Shown here piece by piece: positions 36,256 through 44,979 of a DNA stretch of 64,000 bases. Position 1 is the first letter of the stretch. Every line of letters begins with the position of its first letter. The notes under the pieces were generated by a model. That model ran no database searches. It was not told the DNA's origin and was given only the letters and a program-made list of their open reading frames with translations. A program made the translations under genes and the position numbers. Origin of the DNA: Microbacterium aurantiacum (GTDB taxonomy: Bacteria; Actinomycetota; Actinomycetes; Actinomycetales; Microbacteriaceae); NCBI RefSeq assembly GCF_021654035.1, contig NZ_JAJPDW010000003.1, forward strand, positions 275,141 through 339,140. Reading direction: 5' to 3'.

Positions 36256-37581
36256 CTACCGGACCGCCTCGACCTCGACCTCCCGGATCTGCACGACCTC
36301 GAGGATGAGCGCGACGCCGAGGGTCGTCAGGATCACGGCGACGATGTCGCCGATGCCGAGGGGGCGCAGCGCGAACAGCCACAGGACGGCGCCGGCGGCC
36401 AGGAGGACGCGGATGAGGACACGACGTGTTCCGAGCCATCGGCCGACGCGACCGGTGTCCACCCCCCATGCGGCGACGCGGGCGCGCGCGGAGGCGCCGG
36501 CACGTCCGCCGGCGGCGCGCAGCGCGCGGGCGGGACCGGAGCGCCCGAGCGTCCACCCGGCGACGGCGACGAGGACACCGAGGAGCGCGAGGACGGCGGC
36601 GGAGTGGGCCATCGCCTCGACCATCTGCGCGTAGATCACTTCCAGCGCCGAGGGTGAGAGGCCGGCGTCCTGTGCGACCGCGCCCACCCCGGCGCCGCCG
36701 ACGGCGAACCCTGCCGCGAGCGAACCGGCGCCGAGTGCCAACGCCACCCCGGTTCCGAGGACGGCGACGCTGCGGCGCCGGGCGAGGAGGATGCCGAGGC
36801 CGAAGAGTGCGAGCGTCACGACGGGGAGCCACCATCCGGCCACGGCAGCGGCGGCATAGCCGGTGCGCAGGAGCGTCAGGTTCTGGCCGTCTCCGAGGAT
36901 GATCACCCGGTCGACGGCGGGGATGAGGGTCGCGACGCCGATCCCGCGATCCTGCAGGTTCCCCTTGACCCGTTCGACCACGGCGCCCAGCTGTATGCCG
37001 ACCCCGTCGTCGGTGCGGACGACCAGACCGCCCCCGTCGGAGGTGGCCGCGGCGGTCAGCGCGCGATGGGCCGCTCGCGTCGTCGTCGCCCAGACATCGG
37101 TGAAGGCGTCGGAGGCCACCACGCGGGTCACCGTGGTCTGCACGAGGCTTTCGAGTCCGGCCGCGGCCGGCTGCTGGAGCAGCTCCAGGGCGGATGCCGC
37201 ACGCGGGGGGAGACCCAGATCGGTCACGGCCGAGAACACCTCGGCCGTGAGGGCGTCGAAGTCGACCTGGTCGGTGATCGCCTCCATCGTCTCGTCGACG
37301 ATGAGCGCCTGCACGGCGGGGTCGGTCGACAGCGGCGCGAGCGTCGACACTAACGCGTCCTCGTCGACGAGTTGGACGCGGGTCCAGGCGGACACGATCG
37401 ACACGGGCACGAGGACCGCGGCGATGATGATGCACACCGCGGAGGCGAGGCTGCGGATCCGACCCCGACCGGATCGCGGTGCGGGCTCGCCGTCACGGCG
37501 GACGGACAGGCGTGCGTTCTCCGCTTCCAGCTCGCGGATGCGCGCCTCGAGGGCGGCGTGATCGGAGGACTCCATGGTCAT
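36256..37581 (-). CDS. Membrane protein of unknown function with N-terminal coiled coil
   Basis: 441 aa. The start MTMESSDHAALEARIRELEAENARL forms a short coiled coil; ATG 37575 is an alternative. A first membrane helix (about 42-64) is followed by an extracytoplasmic domain of about 180 residues (VDEDALVSTLAPLSTDPAVQALI...), then four further helices in two pairs with an Arg/Ala-rich loop between them (RSGPARALRAAGGRAGASARARVA). The architecture is common among actinobacterial hypothetical proteins. I do not recognise a named family. It lies downstream of lexA on the same strand but after a possible terminator. Confidence 0.78.
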   Translation of the reverse strand: MTMESSDHAALEARIRELEAENARLSVRRDGEPAPRSGRGRIRSLASAVCIIIAAVLVPVSIVSAWTRVQLVDEDALVSTLAPLSTDPAVQALIVDETMEAITDQVDFDALTAEVFSAVTDLGLPPRAASALELLQQPAAAGLESLVQTTVTRVVASDAFTDVWATTTRAAHRALTAAATSDGGGLVVRTDDGVGIQLGAVVERVKGNLQDRGIGVATLIPAVDRVIILGDGQNLTLLRTGYAAAAVAGWWLPVVTLALFGLGILLARRRSVAVLGTGVALALGAGSLAAGFAVGGAGVGAVAQDAGLSPSALEVIYAQMVEAMAHSAAVLALLGVLVAVAGWTLGRSGPARALRAAGGRAGASARARVAAWGVDTGRVGRWLGTRRVLIRVLLAAGAVLWLFALRPLGIGDIVAVILTTLGVALILEVVQIREVEVEAVR

Positions 37582-37626
37582 GGGGCCATCATGGTGCACC
37601 CGCCACGGTCGGCGTCGGAGGATCAC

Positions 37627-37650
37627 CCCCGGCGGGTGAGCCCCCCGGGG
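37627..37650 (-). terminator. Possible lexA terminator hairpin
   Basis: CCCCGG and CCGGGG pair around an 12-nt loop just after the lexA stop. The stem is only 6 bp and there is no T-run, so the assignment is weak. Confidence 0.3.
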
Positions 37651-37652
37651 AG

Positions 37653-38333
37653 TCAGACGCTGCGGAGGACGGCGACGACTTTGCCGAGGACGACGGCGTC
37701 GTCGCCGAGGATGGGTTCGAAGGCCGAGTTGCGCGGAAGCAGCCACGTATGGCCGTCCCTCTGGCGGAAGGTCTTCACGGTCGCTTCGCCGTCGAGCATC
37801 GCGGCGACGATGTCGCCGTTGTCGGCGCTCGGCTGAGAACGCACGACGACCCAGTCGCCGTCGCAGATGGCGGCGTCGATCATCGACTCCCCGGTGACCT
37901 TGAGCATGAACAGGTCGCCCTTGCCGACGAGCTGTCGGGGCAGGGGGAAGATCTCGTCGATCTGCTGGTCGGCGGTGATGGGGACGCCGGCTGCGATGCG
38001 GCCCACGAGCGGCACCAGGGCGGCGTCGCCGACCGTGGGGGAGGCGTCCACAGGGCTCTCGGTGGCCGTGCCGGGCAGATCGATGAGCACCTCCATGGCA
38101 CGGGTCTTCCCGGCGTCGCGGCGGAGGTAGCCGCTGAGTTCGAGCTGGTTCAGCTGGTGCGTGACGCTGGACAGCGACTTCAGCCCCACCGCATCACCGA
38201 TCTCCCGCATGCTCGGCGGGTACCCGTGGCGGGCGATCGACCGCTGGATGACCTCCAGGATCGCCAGCTGCTTCTCGCTCAGGCTCTTGCGGCGCCGGGT
38301 GTGCGGCTTCTGAGATCCGGTGACGTCGCTCAT
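37653..38333 (-). CDS. lexA: SOS repressor LexA
   Basis: 226 aa. The N-terminal winged helix (about 17-80, [22 protein letters not shown]) binds SOS boxes. The C-terminal S24 protease domain has the self-cleavage site Ala115-Gly116 (GRIAAGVPI), the nucleophile Ser150 (GESM) and Lys187 (ATVKTF). All catalytic elements are intact. The ATG at 38333 starts [15 protein letters not shown]; upstream in-frame codons would run into the regulatory region. It is divergent from the LysM gene and shares an SOS box with it, so it is autoregulated. Confidence 0.96.
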   Translation of the reverse strand: MSDVTGSQKPHTRRRKSLSEKQLAILEVIQRSIARHGYPPSMREIGDAVGLKSLSSVTHQLNQLELSGYLRRDAGKTRAMEVLIDLPGTATESPVDASPTVGDAALVPLVGRIAAGVPITADQQIDEIFPLPRQLVGKGDLFMLKVTGESMIDAAICDGDWVVVRSQPSADNGDIVAAMLDGEATVKTFRQRDGHTWLLPRNSAFEPILGDDAVVLGKVVAVLRSV

Positions 38334-38487
38334 CTCGGCTCCTGTCTCGCCCTGTGTCGCAGAGCGGTCTTCGAATGTCGGAGGTCCGTGGTGTGGTTCC
38401 GCTATCGAAACCGTATCCGCACCTTCGGACCTTCTCCGGGATCGGAGGGGCGTGTCGCTTTCGACAGTGTCGGTCCCAACCCGGCAT

Positions 38488-38516
38488 TTGACATCCATCA
38501 TAGTCGAAGATAGATT
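38488..38516 (+). promoter_or_regulatory. Promoter of LysM gene, TTGACA-N17-TAGATT
   Basis: A consensus -35 TTGACA (38488-38493) is followed after exactly 17 nt by TAGATT (38511-38516). This is the strongest sigma-70-type promoter in the window. The -10 lies inside the SOS box. Confidence 0.8.
38497..38502 (-). promoter_or_regulatory. Putative -10 box of lexA
   Basis: Minus-strand TATGAT, directed toward lexA, directly next to the SOS box. The leader to the lexA ATG would be about 155 nt. No good -35 is seen. Confidence 0.4.
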
Positions 38517-38519
38517 CGG
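38504..38519. promoter_or_regulatory. SOS box shared by lexA and LysM gene
   Basis: TCGAAGATAGATTCGG matches the LexA consensus TCGAACANNTGTTCGA at 10 of 14 defined positions, with both outer half-site cores TCGAA and TTCG kept. It covers the -10 of the plus-strand promoter and lies just upstream of the minus-strand TATGAT. Confidence 0.65.
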
Positions 38520-38610
38520 AAGAGAAGTTCGCGTGCGGTCCCTCTGGCCGGGGGTCGCATGCGAACTCCCGAACAGAGAACGGCTCCGACCGATCTCAGA
38601 GGAGAAGAGC

Positions 38611-38979
38611 ATGACCACCATCGACACCACCTGGTCCGCCCGTCCGATCGCCCCGCGGACGCGGCTCCGATTGACCGCGCGGGGGCGCCGTGCGCTGGCG
38701 TTCGTGGTGGCGCTCCCGGTGTCCGCCGCGATGGCGATCGCGGTGATCAGTGGCGGCAGCGCCCTGGCGGGACGCGAGGCCGGCGCGCCGGAGGGCACGT
38801 TCTCGGCGGTCGTCGTCGCGCCGGGGGATTCGCTCTGGTCCATCGCCGAGCGCGTCGCGCCGGGCGCGGATCCGCGCGACGTCGTCGACGCCATCGTGCG
38901 CCTCAACGCCCTCGACGGCGCCGGCCTGCAGGCGGGTCAGAGTCTCGCCATCCCCGCGGACTACGCGACCGGTCGGTGA
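38611..38979 (+). CDS. LysM-domain membrane protein, SOS-type cell-division suppressor candidate (DivS/ChiZ-like)
   Basis: 122 aa. A basic N-terminus (about 30 residues) is followed by one membrane helix (about 29-52) and an external LysM domain (about 65-115, [22 protein letters not shown]... [17 protein letters not shown]). GGAGAAG precedes the ATG. The place, divergent from lexA, and the SOS box correspond to DivS of Corynebacterium and ChiZ (Rv2719c) of Mycobacterium, which delay septation after DNA damage. Functional equivalence is inferred from context and architecture; overall sequence similarity between these proteins is low. Confidence 0.82.
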   Translation: MTTIDTTWSARPIAPRTRLRLTARGRRALAFVVALPVSAAMAIAVISGGSALAGREAGAPEGTFSAVVVAPGDSLWSIAERVAPGADPRDVVDAIVRLNALDGAGLQAGQSLAIPADYATGR

Positions 38980-39003
38980 TCGGCCCGGGCGGACGCGGCG
39001 CTC

Positions 39004-39009
39004 TACGAT
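39004..39009 (+). promoter_or_regulatory. -10 box of hisC (leaderless arrangement)
   Basis: TACGAT is 7 nt before the GTG at 39017. The intervening GGGAGGG could alternatively serve as a ribosome-binding site, but it is too close to the start. Confidence 0.5.
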
Positions 39010-39016
39010 GGGAGGG

Positions 39017-40102
39017 GTGACCACCCGCTTGGAAGACCTGCCCCTGCGCGACGACCTCCGGGGGATGACACCGTACGGCGCCCCTCAGGCAGCCCTCCCC
39101 GTCGCGCTCAACGTCAACGAGAACACCCACCCGGTGCCGGAGGAGGTCGCGGACGACATCCTGGACGCGCTGGCGCTGGCGCTGAGCGAGGTCAACCGGT
39201 ACCCGGACCGTGAGTTCACCGGTCTGCGCGAGGGGTTCGCGCAGTACCTCGGCCACGGCCTCGAAGCGGCCAACATCTGGGCCGCGAACGGGTCGAACGA
39301 GGTTCTCCAACACATGCTTCAGGCGTTCGGCGGGCCGGGTCGGCGCGCGTTCGGGTTCGCCCCCACCTACTCGATGTATCCGCTCCTCACGCGCGCGACG
39401 GGCGCGGAGTGGGTCGCCGGCAGACGTCGCGAGGACTTCACCGTCGATCCGGAGGATGCCGCTCGGCAGGTCGCCGACGCCGGGGCGGACGTCGTCTTCC
39501 TCTGCGCGCCGAACAACCCCACCGGCACGCCGATGGGCCTGGACGCCATCCGCGCGGTGTACGACGCCACGGATGGCGTCGTCATCGTCGACGAGGCCTA
39601 TCAGGAGTTCGCCCCGCGGGAAGAGCCGTCCGCACTCACGCTGCTCCCCGGCCGCGAGCGGCTCGTGGTCTCGCGCACGATGAGCAAGGCCTTCGCCTTC
39701 GCGGGCGCGCGGGTCGGATATCTCGCGGCGGATCCCGCCGTCGTCGACGCGTTGCGCCTGGTGCGCCTTCCATACCACCTCAGCGCGCTCACGCAGGCGG
39801 CGGCGACCGCCGCGCTGCAGCACGCCCCGACTATGCTCCGGATGGTCGACGACATCGTCGCCCAGCGCGACCGCATCTCAGCGACGCTGCAGGCACTGGG
39901 ATACCGCCCCTACGAATCCTGGACCAACTTCGTGCTCTTCGGCGGTGTCGACGATCCCCGCGCCGTCTGGGACGGGCTCTACGAGCGCGGCGTCCTCATC
40001 CGGGACGTCGGGATCCCGCACCACCTTCGTGTGACGGCGGGGACCGAGGAGGAGACGACGGCGTTCCTCGACGCGTTGGCCTCGGTAGGATCGGGCGCAT
40101 GA
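39017..40102 (+). CDS. hisC: Histidinol-phosphate aminotransferase
   Basis: 361 aa PLP enzyme, seventh step of histidine synthesis. [13 protein letters not shown] at the N-terminus, [11 protein letters not shown], the aspartate of [10 protein letters not shown] and the PLP lysine in [17 protein letters not shown] are all present. It heads hisC-hisB-hisH-priA. hisD, normally upstream of hisC, is not in the window. The GTG start fits the -10 spacing. It overlaps hisB by 4 nt. Confidence 0.95.
   Translation: MTTRLEDLPLRDDLRGMTPYGAPQAALPVALNVNENTHPVPEEVADDILDALALALSEVNRYPDREFTGLREGFAQYLGHGLEAANIWAANGSNEVLQHMLQAFGGPGRRAFGFAPTYSMYPLLTRATGAEWVAGRRREDFTVDPEDAARQVADAGADVVFLCAPNNPTGTPMGLDAIRAVYDATDGVVIVDEAYQEFAPREEPSALTLLPGRERLVVSRTMSKAFAFAGARVGYLAADPAVVDALRLVRLPYHLSALTQAAATAALQHAPTMLRMVDDIVAQRDRISATLQALGYRPYESWTNFVLFGGVDDPRAVWDGLYERGVLIRDVGIPHHLRVTAGTEEETTAFLDALASVGSGA
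40086..40091 (+). promoter_or_regulatory. Possible internal -10 box for hisB
   Basis: TAGGAT within the hisC 3' end is 7 nt before the hisB ATG, the same spacing as the other leaderless genes. It may give an extra transcript of hisBH-priA. Confidence 0.35.
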
Positions 40103-40704
40103 GCGCCGCCCGTACCGCCTCCCTCTCGCGTGCGACCAGTGAGTCACGCGTCGAACTGGAGCTCGACCTCGACGGCACCGGCCGCAGCCGCATCCAGACG
40201 ACCGTGCCGTTCTTCGACCACATGCTCACCGCGTTCGCGAAGCACTCCCTGACCGACCTCACGGTCCGGGCCGAGGGCGACACCGACATCGACGCGCACC
40301 ACACGGTCGAGGACGTGTCGATCGTGCTGGGGCAGGCGATCCGCGAGGCGCTCGGCGACAAGTCCGGGATCGCGCGGTACGGTGATGCGCTCGTGCCGCT
40401 CGACGAGGCGCTCGCGCAGGCGGTCGTCGACATCAGCGGCCGACCCTACCTGGTCCACTCGGGCGAGCCCGTCGGATTCGAGCACCACCTCATCGGCGGG
40501 CACTTCACCGGTTCTCTCGTGCGGCACAGTTTCGAAGCGATCAGCGTCCACGCCGCCCTGACCGTCCACGTGCGCGTCCTCGGCGGCCGCGACCCCCATC
40601 ACATCGCCGAGGCCGAGTACAAGGCCTTCGCGCGGGCGTTCCGCCAGGCGAAGGCCTTGGATCCCCTCGTCGAGGGCATCCCGAGCACGAAGGGTGCTCT
40701 GTGA
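40099..40704 (+). CDS. hisB: Imidazoleglycerol-phosphate dehydratase
   Basis: 201 aa, a monofunctional dehydratase without the phosphatase domain of enterobacterial HisB. The manganese-binding motifs [20 protein letters not shown] and AEYKAFARA are present, with internal two-fold repetition. The ATG is in the overlap with hisC and the stop overlaps hisH. Confidence 0.97.
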   Translation: MSAARTASLSRATSESRVELELDLDGTGRSRIQTTVPFFDHMLTAFAKHSLTDLTVRAEGDTDIDAHHTVEDVSIVLGQAIREALGDKSGIARYGDALVPLDEALAQAVVDISGRPYLVHSGEPVGFEHHLIGGHFTGSLVRHSFEAISVHAALTVHVRVLGGRDPHHIAEAEYKAFARAFRQAKALDPLVEGIPSTKGAL

Positions 40705-41360
40705 CAGAGGCGCCTCCCCGCCCGACCGTCGCCGTCCTGGACTACGGGTCGGGCAACGTCCACTCCGCCGTCAAGGCGCTGATCGCGGCAGGCGCCGATG
40801 CGCGGCTCACCTCGGATGCCGGGTTCGTCCGGGACGCGGACGGGCTCGTGGTGCCGGGCGTCGGGGCCTTCCACGCGGTGATGGCGGCGCTGCGCGCCCA
40901 GCGCGGAGACCAGCTCATCGAGCGCCGTCTCGCCGGGGGACGCCCGGTGCTCGGCATCTGTGTCGGGATGCAGGTCATGTTCGATCTCGGCGTCGAGCGC
41001 GGGAACGACACGGAGGGCCTCGGCGAATGGCCCGGGACCGTCACGCAGCTCGACGCGCCCGTCCTGCCCCACATGGGGTGGAACACCGTCACTCCGGGTG
41101 AGGGAACGGTGCTGTTCCGCGGCCTCGAGCAGGAGCGCTTCTACTTCGTGCACTCGTTCGCCGCTCAGAGCTGGCCCATGGTCCGCCAGGACCCTTTCCG
41201 CGAGCCCGTCCTCACGTGGAGCACCTACGGCTCCTCGTTCCTCGCCGCGGTCGAGAACGGGCCGCTGTCGGCCACGCAGTTCCACCCGGAGAAGTCGGGC
41301 GAGGCGGGCATCCGGCTGCTGTCCAATTGGATCGGCGGCCTCGCCGGGGCTACTCTCTGA
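40701..41360 (+). CDS. hisH: Imidazole glycerol phosphate synthase, glutaminase subunit
   Basis: 219 aa class I glutamine amidotransferase that supplies ammonia to HisF. The catalytic Cys87 is in [12 protein letters not shown], with the His and Glu in TQFHPEKSG. HisF is not encoded in this window, an arrangement known from actinobacteria where hisF lies further downstream. The GTG start overlaps hisB by 4 nt. Confidence 0.96.
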   Translation: MTEAPPRPTVAVLDYGSGNVHSAVKALIAAGADARLTSDAGFVRDADGLVVPGVGAFHAVMAALRAQRGDQLIERRLAGGRPVLGICVGMQVMFDLGVERGNDTEGLGEWPGTVTQLDAPVLPHMGWNTVTPGEGTVLFRGLEQERFYFVHSFAAQSWPMVRQDPFREPVLTWSTYGSSFLAAVENGPLSATQFHPEKSGEAGIRLLSNWIGGLAGATL

Positions 41361-41414
41361 GATCGTGCCCCGCAGCGGGTCCGTTCCCGCCCCACCCGTC
41401 ACGCACGAGGAACC

Positions 41415-42161
41415 ATGAACGATTTCGCGTCCACGCCCACGCTGACCCTTCTGCCCGCCGTCGACGTCGCCGACGGCAAGGCGGTTCGGCTGACGCAGGG
41501 GGAGGCCGGTACCGAGACCAGCTACGGCGACCCCATCGACGCCGCACACGAGTGGGCGCGCCAGGGCGCGCAGTGGATCCACCTCGTCGATCTCGACGCG
41601 GCGTTCGGTCGCGGCAACAACGCCTCCATCCTCCGCAAGGTGATCAAGTCCGTGCGGGGCGTCCAGGTCGAGCTGTCCGGCGGCATCCGTGACGATCGCA
41701 CGCTGGAGGCGGCTCTGGAGAGCGGCGCCGCCCGCATCAACCTGGGCACGGCCGCGCTCGAGAACCCGGAGTGGGCCGCGGATGTCATCGGTCGCTACGG
41801 AGACGTCATCGCCGTCGGCCTCGACGTGCGCGGCACGACGCTCGCCGCACGGGGATGGACCCGCGAAGGCGGAGACCTGTGGACCGTCCTGGACCGGCTC
41901 GAAGACGCCGGATGCAGTCGGTACGTCGTCACCGACGTGACCAAGGACGGCACCCTTCAGGGGCCGAACCTCGAGCTCCTGCGCGAACTCACCGCGCGCA
42001 CCCCGAAGCCGGTCGTCGCCTCCGGCGGCGTGTCGAACCTCGATGACATCGCCGCACTCCGCGAGCTCGTCCCGCTGGGCGTCGAGGGTGCCATCGTCGG
42101 CAAGGCGCTGTACGCCGGGGCGTTCACCCTGGCAGAGGCCCTGGATGTCGCCGGGCGCTGA
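41415..42161 (+). CDS. priA: Bifunctional phosphoribosyl isomerase PriA (HisA/TrpF)
   Basis: 248 aa TIM barrel. [21 protein letters not shown] at the start carries the first catalytic Asp and the second is in [13 protein letters not shown], with phosphate loops SGGIRDD and ASGGVSN. Actinobacteria use this enzyme for both histidine (HisA) and tryptophan (TrpF) synthesis; the dual role is assigned from lineage, since a trpF gene elsewhere cannot be excluded. GAGGAACC precedes the ATG. Confidence 0.94.
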   Translation: MNDFASTPTLTLLPAVDVADGKAVRLTQGEAGTETSYGDPIDAAHEWARQGAQWIHLVDLDAAFGRGNNASILRKVIKSVRGVQVELSGGIRDDRTLEAALESGAARINLGTAALENPEWAADVIGRYGDVIAVGLDVRGTTLAARGWTREGGDLWTVLDRLEDAGCSRYVVTDVTKDGTLQGPNLELLRELTARTPKPVVASGGVSNLDDIAALRELVPLGVEGAIVGKALYAGAFTLAEALDVAGR

Positions 42162-42921
42162 CGGAGCACATCCCGCCGATTCGGCGGGAGTCCCCTGGGA
42201 GGGGCGGGAGTTCCGAGCGAATCCGCACGCGGCGGATGACGGCTCTGCGGATCCCGCGCTCCTTGAAGCCCTGCGCCGCTTCCACGCGGGGGAGGGTTCA
42301 CCCGACGAGGTGATCCAGGCCTATCGCGCCGCGCGCCTGCTCATCCCGCTCGTGGCGGAGAAAGGCGAGGAGGGGGTCGGTCCGCACGGACTGGCCGTCG
42401 ACAAGACCCAGGAGCTGTCGATCGTGACGGTCGCGGCTCCCGATGGTCGACGCGTCCTCCCGGTGTTCTCGAGCGTCACCGCGATGCAGAAGTGGGACGC
42501 CTCCGCACGTCCGGTGCCGGCGGAGGGAGTGCGGACGGCCCTGGCCGCCGTGCAGGACGGAACCGATTTGATCGTGCTGGATCCCACCTCGCCCACCGAG
42601 TTCGTCGTGCGGCGCCCGGCGGTCTGGGCCATCGCCCGCGGCGAGGAGTGGGAACCGAGCTACGCGTCCCCGGAGGTCTTCGCCGGTCTTCAGGAGAGCG
42701 TCGGCGGTGAGCTGGCGGTCCTCGATCTCTCGGTCGCCCCGGGTGACCCCGCCGGAACGCTCCGCGGGCCGGAGCTCGTCGTGCGCCTCGAGCTCATCGC
42801 CGGGCTGGACAGCGCCGAGCTCGACACGGTCCTGAAGAGGCTCGCCGCACGCTGGGCGGCCGACGACCGGATCGCGACCCTCGTCGATTCGCTCTCCGTC
42901 GCGCTCGTCCGTGGTGCCTGA
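42145..42921 (+). CDS. SseB family protein
   Basis: 258 aa. The ATG at 42145 lies inside the last codons of priA (17-nt overlap). An SseB N-terminal-like domain spans about 30-150 ([56 protein letters not shown]). Members are found next to hisA/priA in many actinobacteria but have no firm function; enterobacterial SseB was linked to serine sensitivity. No membrane segments are seen. Confidence 0.85.
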   Translation: MSPGADGAHPADSAGVPWEGREFRANPHAADDGSADPALLEALRRFHAGEGSPDEVIQAYRAARLLIPLVAEKGEEGVGPHGLAVDKTQELSIVTVAAPDGRRVLPVFSSVTAMQKWDASARPVPAEGVRTALAAVQDGTDLIVLDPTSPTEFVVRRPAVWAIARGEEWEPSYASPEVFAGLQESVGGELAVLDLSVAPGDPAGTLRGPELVVRLELIAGLDSAELDTVLKRLAARWAADDRIATLVDSLSVALVRGA

Positions 42922-42927
42922 GACCGA

Positions 42928-43314
42928 TCAGGTGACGGGGCCGGTCCACTTCTCGCCCGGGCCCTTGCCGATCGGGTCCGGGATCGCGGACGCCTCGCGG
43001 AAAGCGAGTTGAAGCGAACGCAGACCGTCGCGCAGCGAGCGGGCGTGCATGTCGCTGATCTCCGGAGCGCCCGCGGTGATCAAGCCCGCCAGCGCGTTGA
43101 TGAGCTTGCGCGCTTCGTCGAGGTCGATCTGCTGCGCGGGGTCGTCGGCGAGGCCGACCTTCACGGCGGCGGCGCTCATCAGGTGCACGGATGTCGTCGT
43201 GATGACCTCGACGGCGGGGACATCGGCGATGTCGCGCGTGGCAGAGGCGGCGTGGCGCTCCTGCTCCTCCCACTGCGCGTGTCGGTCGTCGGCGGGGCTC
43301 GGAATCGTGGTCAC
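42928..43314 (-). CDS. DUF1844 domain protein
   Basis: 128 aa from the GTG at 43314, before which AGAGAGA acts as a possible ribosome-binding site. The segment [21 protein letters not shown] is the DUF1844 core, followed by an acidic [15 protein letters not shown] helix. Members are small cytoplasmic proteins of unknown role, usually encoded beside infC in actinobacteria. It is divergent from infC and shares its upstream region. Confidence 0.88.
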   Translation of the reverse strand: MTTIPSPADDRHAQWEEQERHAASATRDIADVPAVEVITTTSVHLMSAAAVKVGLADDPAQQIDLDEARKLINALAGLITAGAPEISDMHARSLRDGLRSLQLAFREASAIPDPIGKGPGEKWTGPVT

Positions 43315-43328
43315 GTCGTTCTCTCTGC

Positions 43329-43334
43329 TAGACT
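43329..43334 (+). promoter_or_regulatory. Putative -10 box of infC operon
   Basis: TAGACT about 240 nt before the infC start. The resulting long leader is the regulatory RNA described separately. No consensus -35 is visible. Confidence 0.45.
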
Positions 43335-43340
43335 TCAGCG

Positions 43341-43573
43341 GGCTCCGGGGCATCCTGCTCCGGAACGAAAGAGGATTTGATCCCACCCGCGCTTGCCGCT
43401 CCAGGCTACCGGGTCATGCACTCCGCCTCGGATGTCTCGTCAGAGGTCGTCCCTCATCGGGTTCGGGTGCGAGAAAGCCGGCGCCGGTGCGCCGTGCGGG
43501 TGGAAGCGAACTCCTCTTTCCGCCGCGAGGACACTCGCGGTGGCTGTCACCCGTCACGTCAGAGGAGTTCCGC
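43341..43573 (+). ncRNA. infC leader with ribosome-binding-site sequestration, putative regulatory RNA
   Basis: The gap before infC has no supported coding frame but is structured. GAACTCCTCT (43508-43517) is exactly complementary to AGAGGAGTTC (43561-43570), which contains the infC ribosome-binding site. Between them lies a perfect hairpin CCGCGAG-N4-CTCGCGG (43523-43540). The overlapping TCCTCTTTC (43512-43520) is exactly complementary to GAAAGAGGA (43367-43375) near the 5' end. A third hairpin, GGGGCA/TGCTCC, is at 43347-43361. Alternative pairing could open or close the ribosome site. L20 or IF3 are natural candidate ligands; the pairing is visible, the control is inferred. Confidence 0.6.
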
Positions 43574-44197
43574 ATCAGCGATCCCCGCACCAATGAGCGC
43601 ATTCGCGTGCCCGAGGTCCGACTCGTCGGTCCCGGCGGCGAACAGGTCGGCGTCGTCCGCATCGAAGTCGCCATGCGACTGGCTCAGGAGGCCGATCTCG
43701 ACCTGGTCGAGGTGGCGCCCAACTCCAAGCCGCCCGTCGTCAAGATCATGGACTACGGGAAGTTCAAGTACGAGGCCGCTCAGAAGGCCAAGGAAGCGCG
43801 TCGCAACCAGGCGAACACGGTCCTCAAAGAGGTCCGGTTCCGTCTGAAGATCGAGGCGCACGACTACATCACCAAGCTCAAGCGCGCGGAGGGCTTCCTC
43901 CAGGCCGGCGACAAGGTCAAGGCGATGATCCTCTTCCGCGGTCGCGAGCAGTCGCGTCCGGAGCAGGGCGTGCGTCTGCTGCGCAAGTTCGCCGAGGACG
44001 TCGCGGAGTTCGGCACCGTCGAGTCGAACCCGACCATCGACGGCCGCAACATGGTGATGGTGGTCGCCCCGCACAAGAACAAGTCCGAGGTCAAGACGGA
44101 GCAGAACGCCCAGCGTGCGGCGAACAAGGAAGCGGCGCGCTCCGCGCGGCATGCGGACGACGACGTCGACGACGCCGCCACGGACGACGACGAATAG
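43574..44197 (+). CDS. infC: Translation initiation factor IF-3
   Basis: 207 aa beginning at an ATC codon ([17 protein letters not shown]). AGAGGAG lies 6 nt upstream and no ATG, GTG or TTG fits the conserved N-terminus. Non-canonical AUU/AUC starts are a known feature of infC, because IF3 itself rejects them and so limits its own synthesis. N- and C-domains are complete ([34 protein letters not shown]), followed by an acidic tail rich in Asp. It is the first gene of infC-rpmI-rplT. Confidence 0.95.
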   Translation: MSDPRTNERIRVPEVRLVGPGGEQVGVVRIEVAMRLAQEADLDLVEVAPNSKPPVVKIMDYGKFKYEAAQKAKEARRNQANTVLKEVRFRLKIEAHDYITKLKRAEGFLQAGDKVKAMILFRGREQSRPEQGVRLLRKFAEDVAEFGTVESNPTIDGRNMVMVVAPHKNKSEVKTEQNAQRAANKEAARSARHADDDVDDAATDDDE

Positions 44198-44200
44198 GCC

Positions 44201-44245
44201 CCCAGACTCCCGCACCGCGGGACCCAGACTCCCGCCCGCGCGGGA
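44201..44245 (+). repeat. Tandem repeated hairpins between infC and rpmI
   Basis: Two direct copies beginning CCCAGACTCCCGC occupy 44201-44222 and 44223-44245. Each forms TCCCGC-(3 or 4 nt)-GCGGGA with a perfect 6-bp stem. The second ends 22 nt before the rpmI ATG, immediately upstream of its GAAGGAAGAA ribosome-binding site. Confidence 0.7.
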
Positions 44246-44267
44246 TGCGATAACGAAGGAAGAACAG

Positions 44268-44462
44268 ATGCCGAAGCAGAAGACCCACTCGGGTGCCAAG
44301 AAGCGCTTCAAGCTGACCGGGAGCGGAAAGCTGATGAAGCAGCAGGCCGGTATGCGCCACAACCTCGAGGGCAAGTCGTCGCGCCGGACGCGCCGTCTGA
44401 ACCAGGAGCAGGTTCTGGCCCCGGGCGACGCCAAGGTCGCCAAGAAGCTCCTCGGCCACTGA
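44268..44462 (+). CDS. rpmI: Large ribosomal subunit protein bL35
   Basis: 64 aa, the normal length, strongly basic. The motif [18 protein letters not shown] at the N-terminus and [11 protein letters not shown] are diagnostic. GAAGGAAGAA precedes the ATG. It lies between infC and rplT as in nearly all bacteria; the duplicated hairpin upstream may set its translation. Confidence 0.98.
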   Translation: MPKQKTHSGAKKRFKLTGSGKLMKQQAGMRHNLEGKSSRRTRRLNQEQVLAPGDAKVAKKLLGH

Positions 44463-44491
44463 GCGCTTTCGCACGATAGGAAACAGAAGAA

Positions 44492-44875
44492 ATGGCAAGA
44501 GTAAAGCGGGCGGTCAACGCCCACAAGAAGCGTCGCGTCATCCTCGAACGCGCCTCCGGCTACCGCGGGCAGCGCTCGCGTCTGTACCGCAAGGCCAAGG
44601 AGCAGGTCACGCACTCGCTGGTCTACGCGTACCGTGACCGTCGTAAGCGCAAGGGCGACTTCCGTCGCCTGTGGATCCAGCGCATCAACGCCGCGAGCCG
44701 CCAGAACGGTCTGACCTACAACCGCTTCATGCAGGGCCTCGGCCTCGCGGGCGTGCAGGTCGACCGTCGCATGCTCGCCGAGCTCGCGGTCAACGAGCCG
44801 GCGACCTTCGCCTCGCTCGTCGCGACGGCCAAGGCGGCTCTCCCGGAGAACGTCAACGCCCCCAAGGGTGCGTGA
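44492..44875 (+). CDS. rplT: Large ribosomal subunit protein bL20
   Basis: 127 aa. The protein starts [15 protein letters not shown] and contains [17 protein letters not shown] and [10 protein letters not shown], which bind 23S rRNA early in assembly. In E. coli and Bacillus L20 also represses its own operon through leader RNA that resembles its rRNA site. The leaders at 43341 and 44201 are the places to look for this here. A terminator follows. Confidence 0.98.
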   Translation: MARVKRAVNAHKKRRVILERASGYRGQRSRLYRKAKEQVTHSLVYAYRDRRKRKGDFRRLWIQRINAASRQNGLTYNRFMQGLGLAGVQVDRRMLAELAVNEPATFASLVATAKAALPENVNAPKGA

Positions 44876-44890
44876 GCGGCATCCGCTGAC

Positions 44891-44926
44891 AGAACGGGCG
44901 CTTCCCCTCGGGGAGGCGCCCGTTCT
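44891..44926 (+). terminator. Terminator of infC-rpmI-rplT
   Basis: Long hairpin with AGAACGGGCG on one side and CGCCCGTTCT on the other and a CCCC/GGGG inner stem, 16 nt after rplT, followed by CCTGTTCC. Confidence 0.85.
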
Positions 44927-44966
44927 CCTGTTCCGGGCGGTGTCGGATGCCGGCGCCCACGGTCCC

Positions 44967-44972
44967 TAGGAT
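44967..44972 (+). promoter_or_regulatory. -10 box of RNA methyltransferase gene (leaderless arrangement)
   Basis: TAGGAT is 7 nt before the GTG at 44980; it overlaps an in-frame ATG at 44971, which is therefore not favoured. Confidence 0.5.
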
Positions 44973-44979
44973 GAGAGAC

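Noticed and set aside
43377..43847. Plus-strand frame in the infC leader running into infC
   Set aside because: It overlaps infC in another frame, has Ser/Arg-rich composition and no homology; the leader is better explained as structured RNA.
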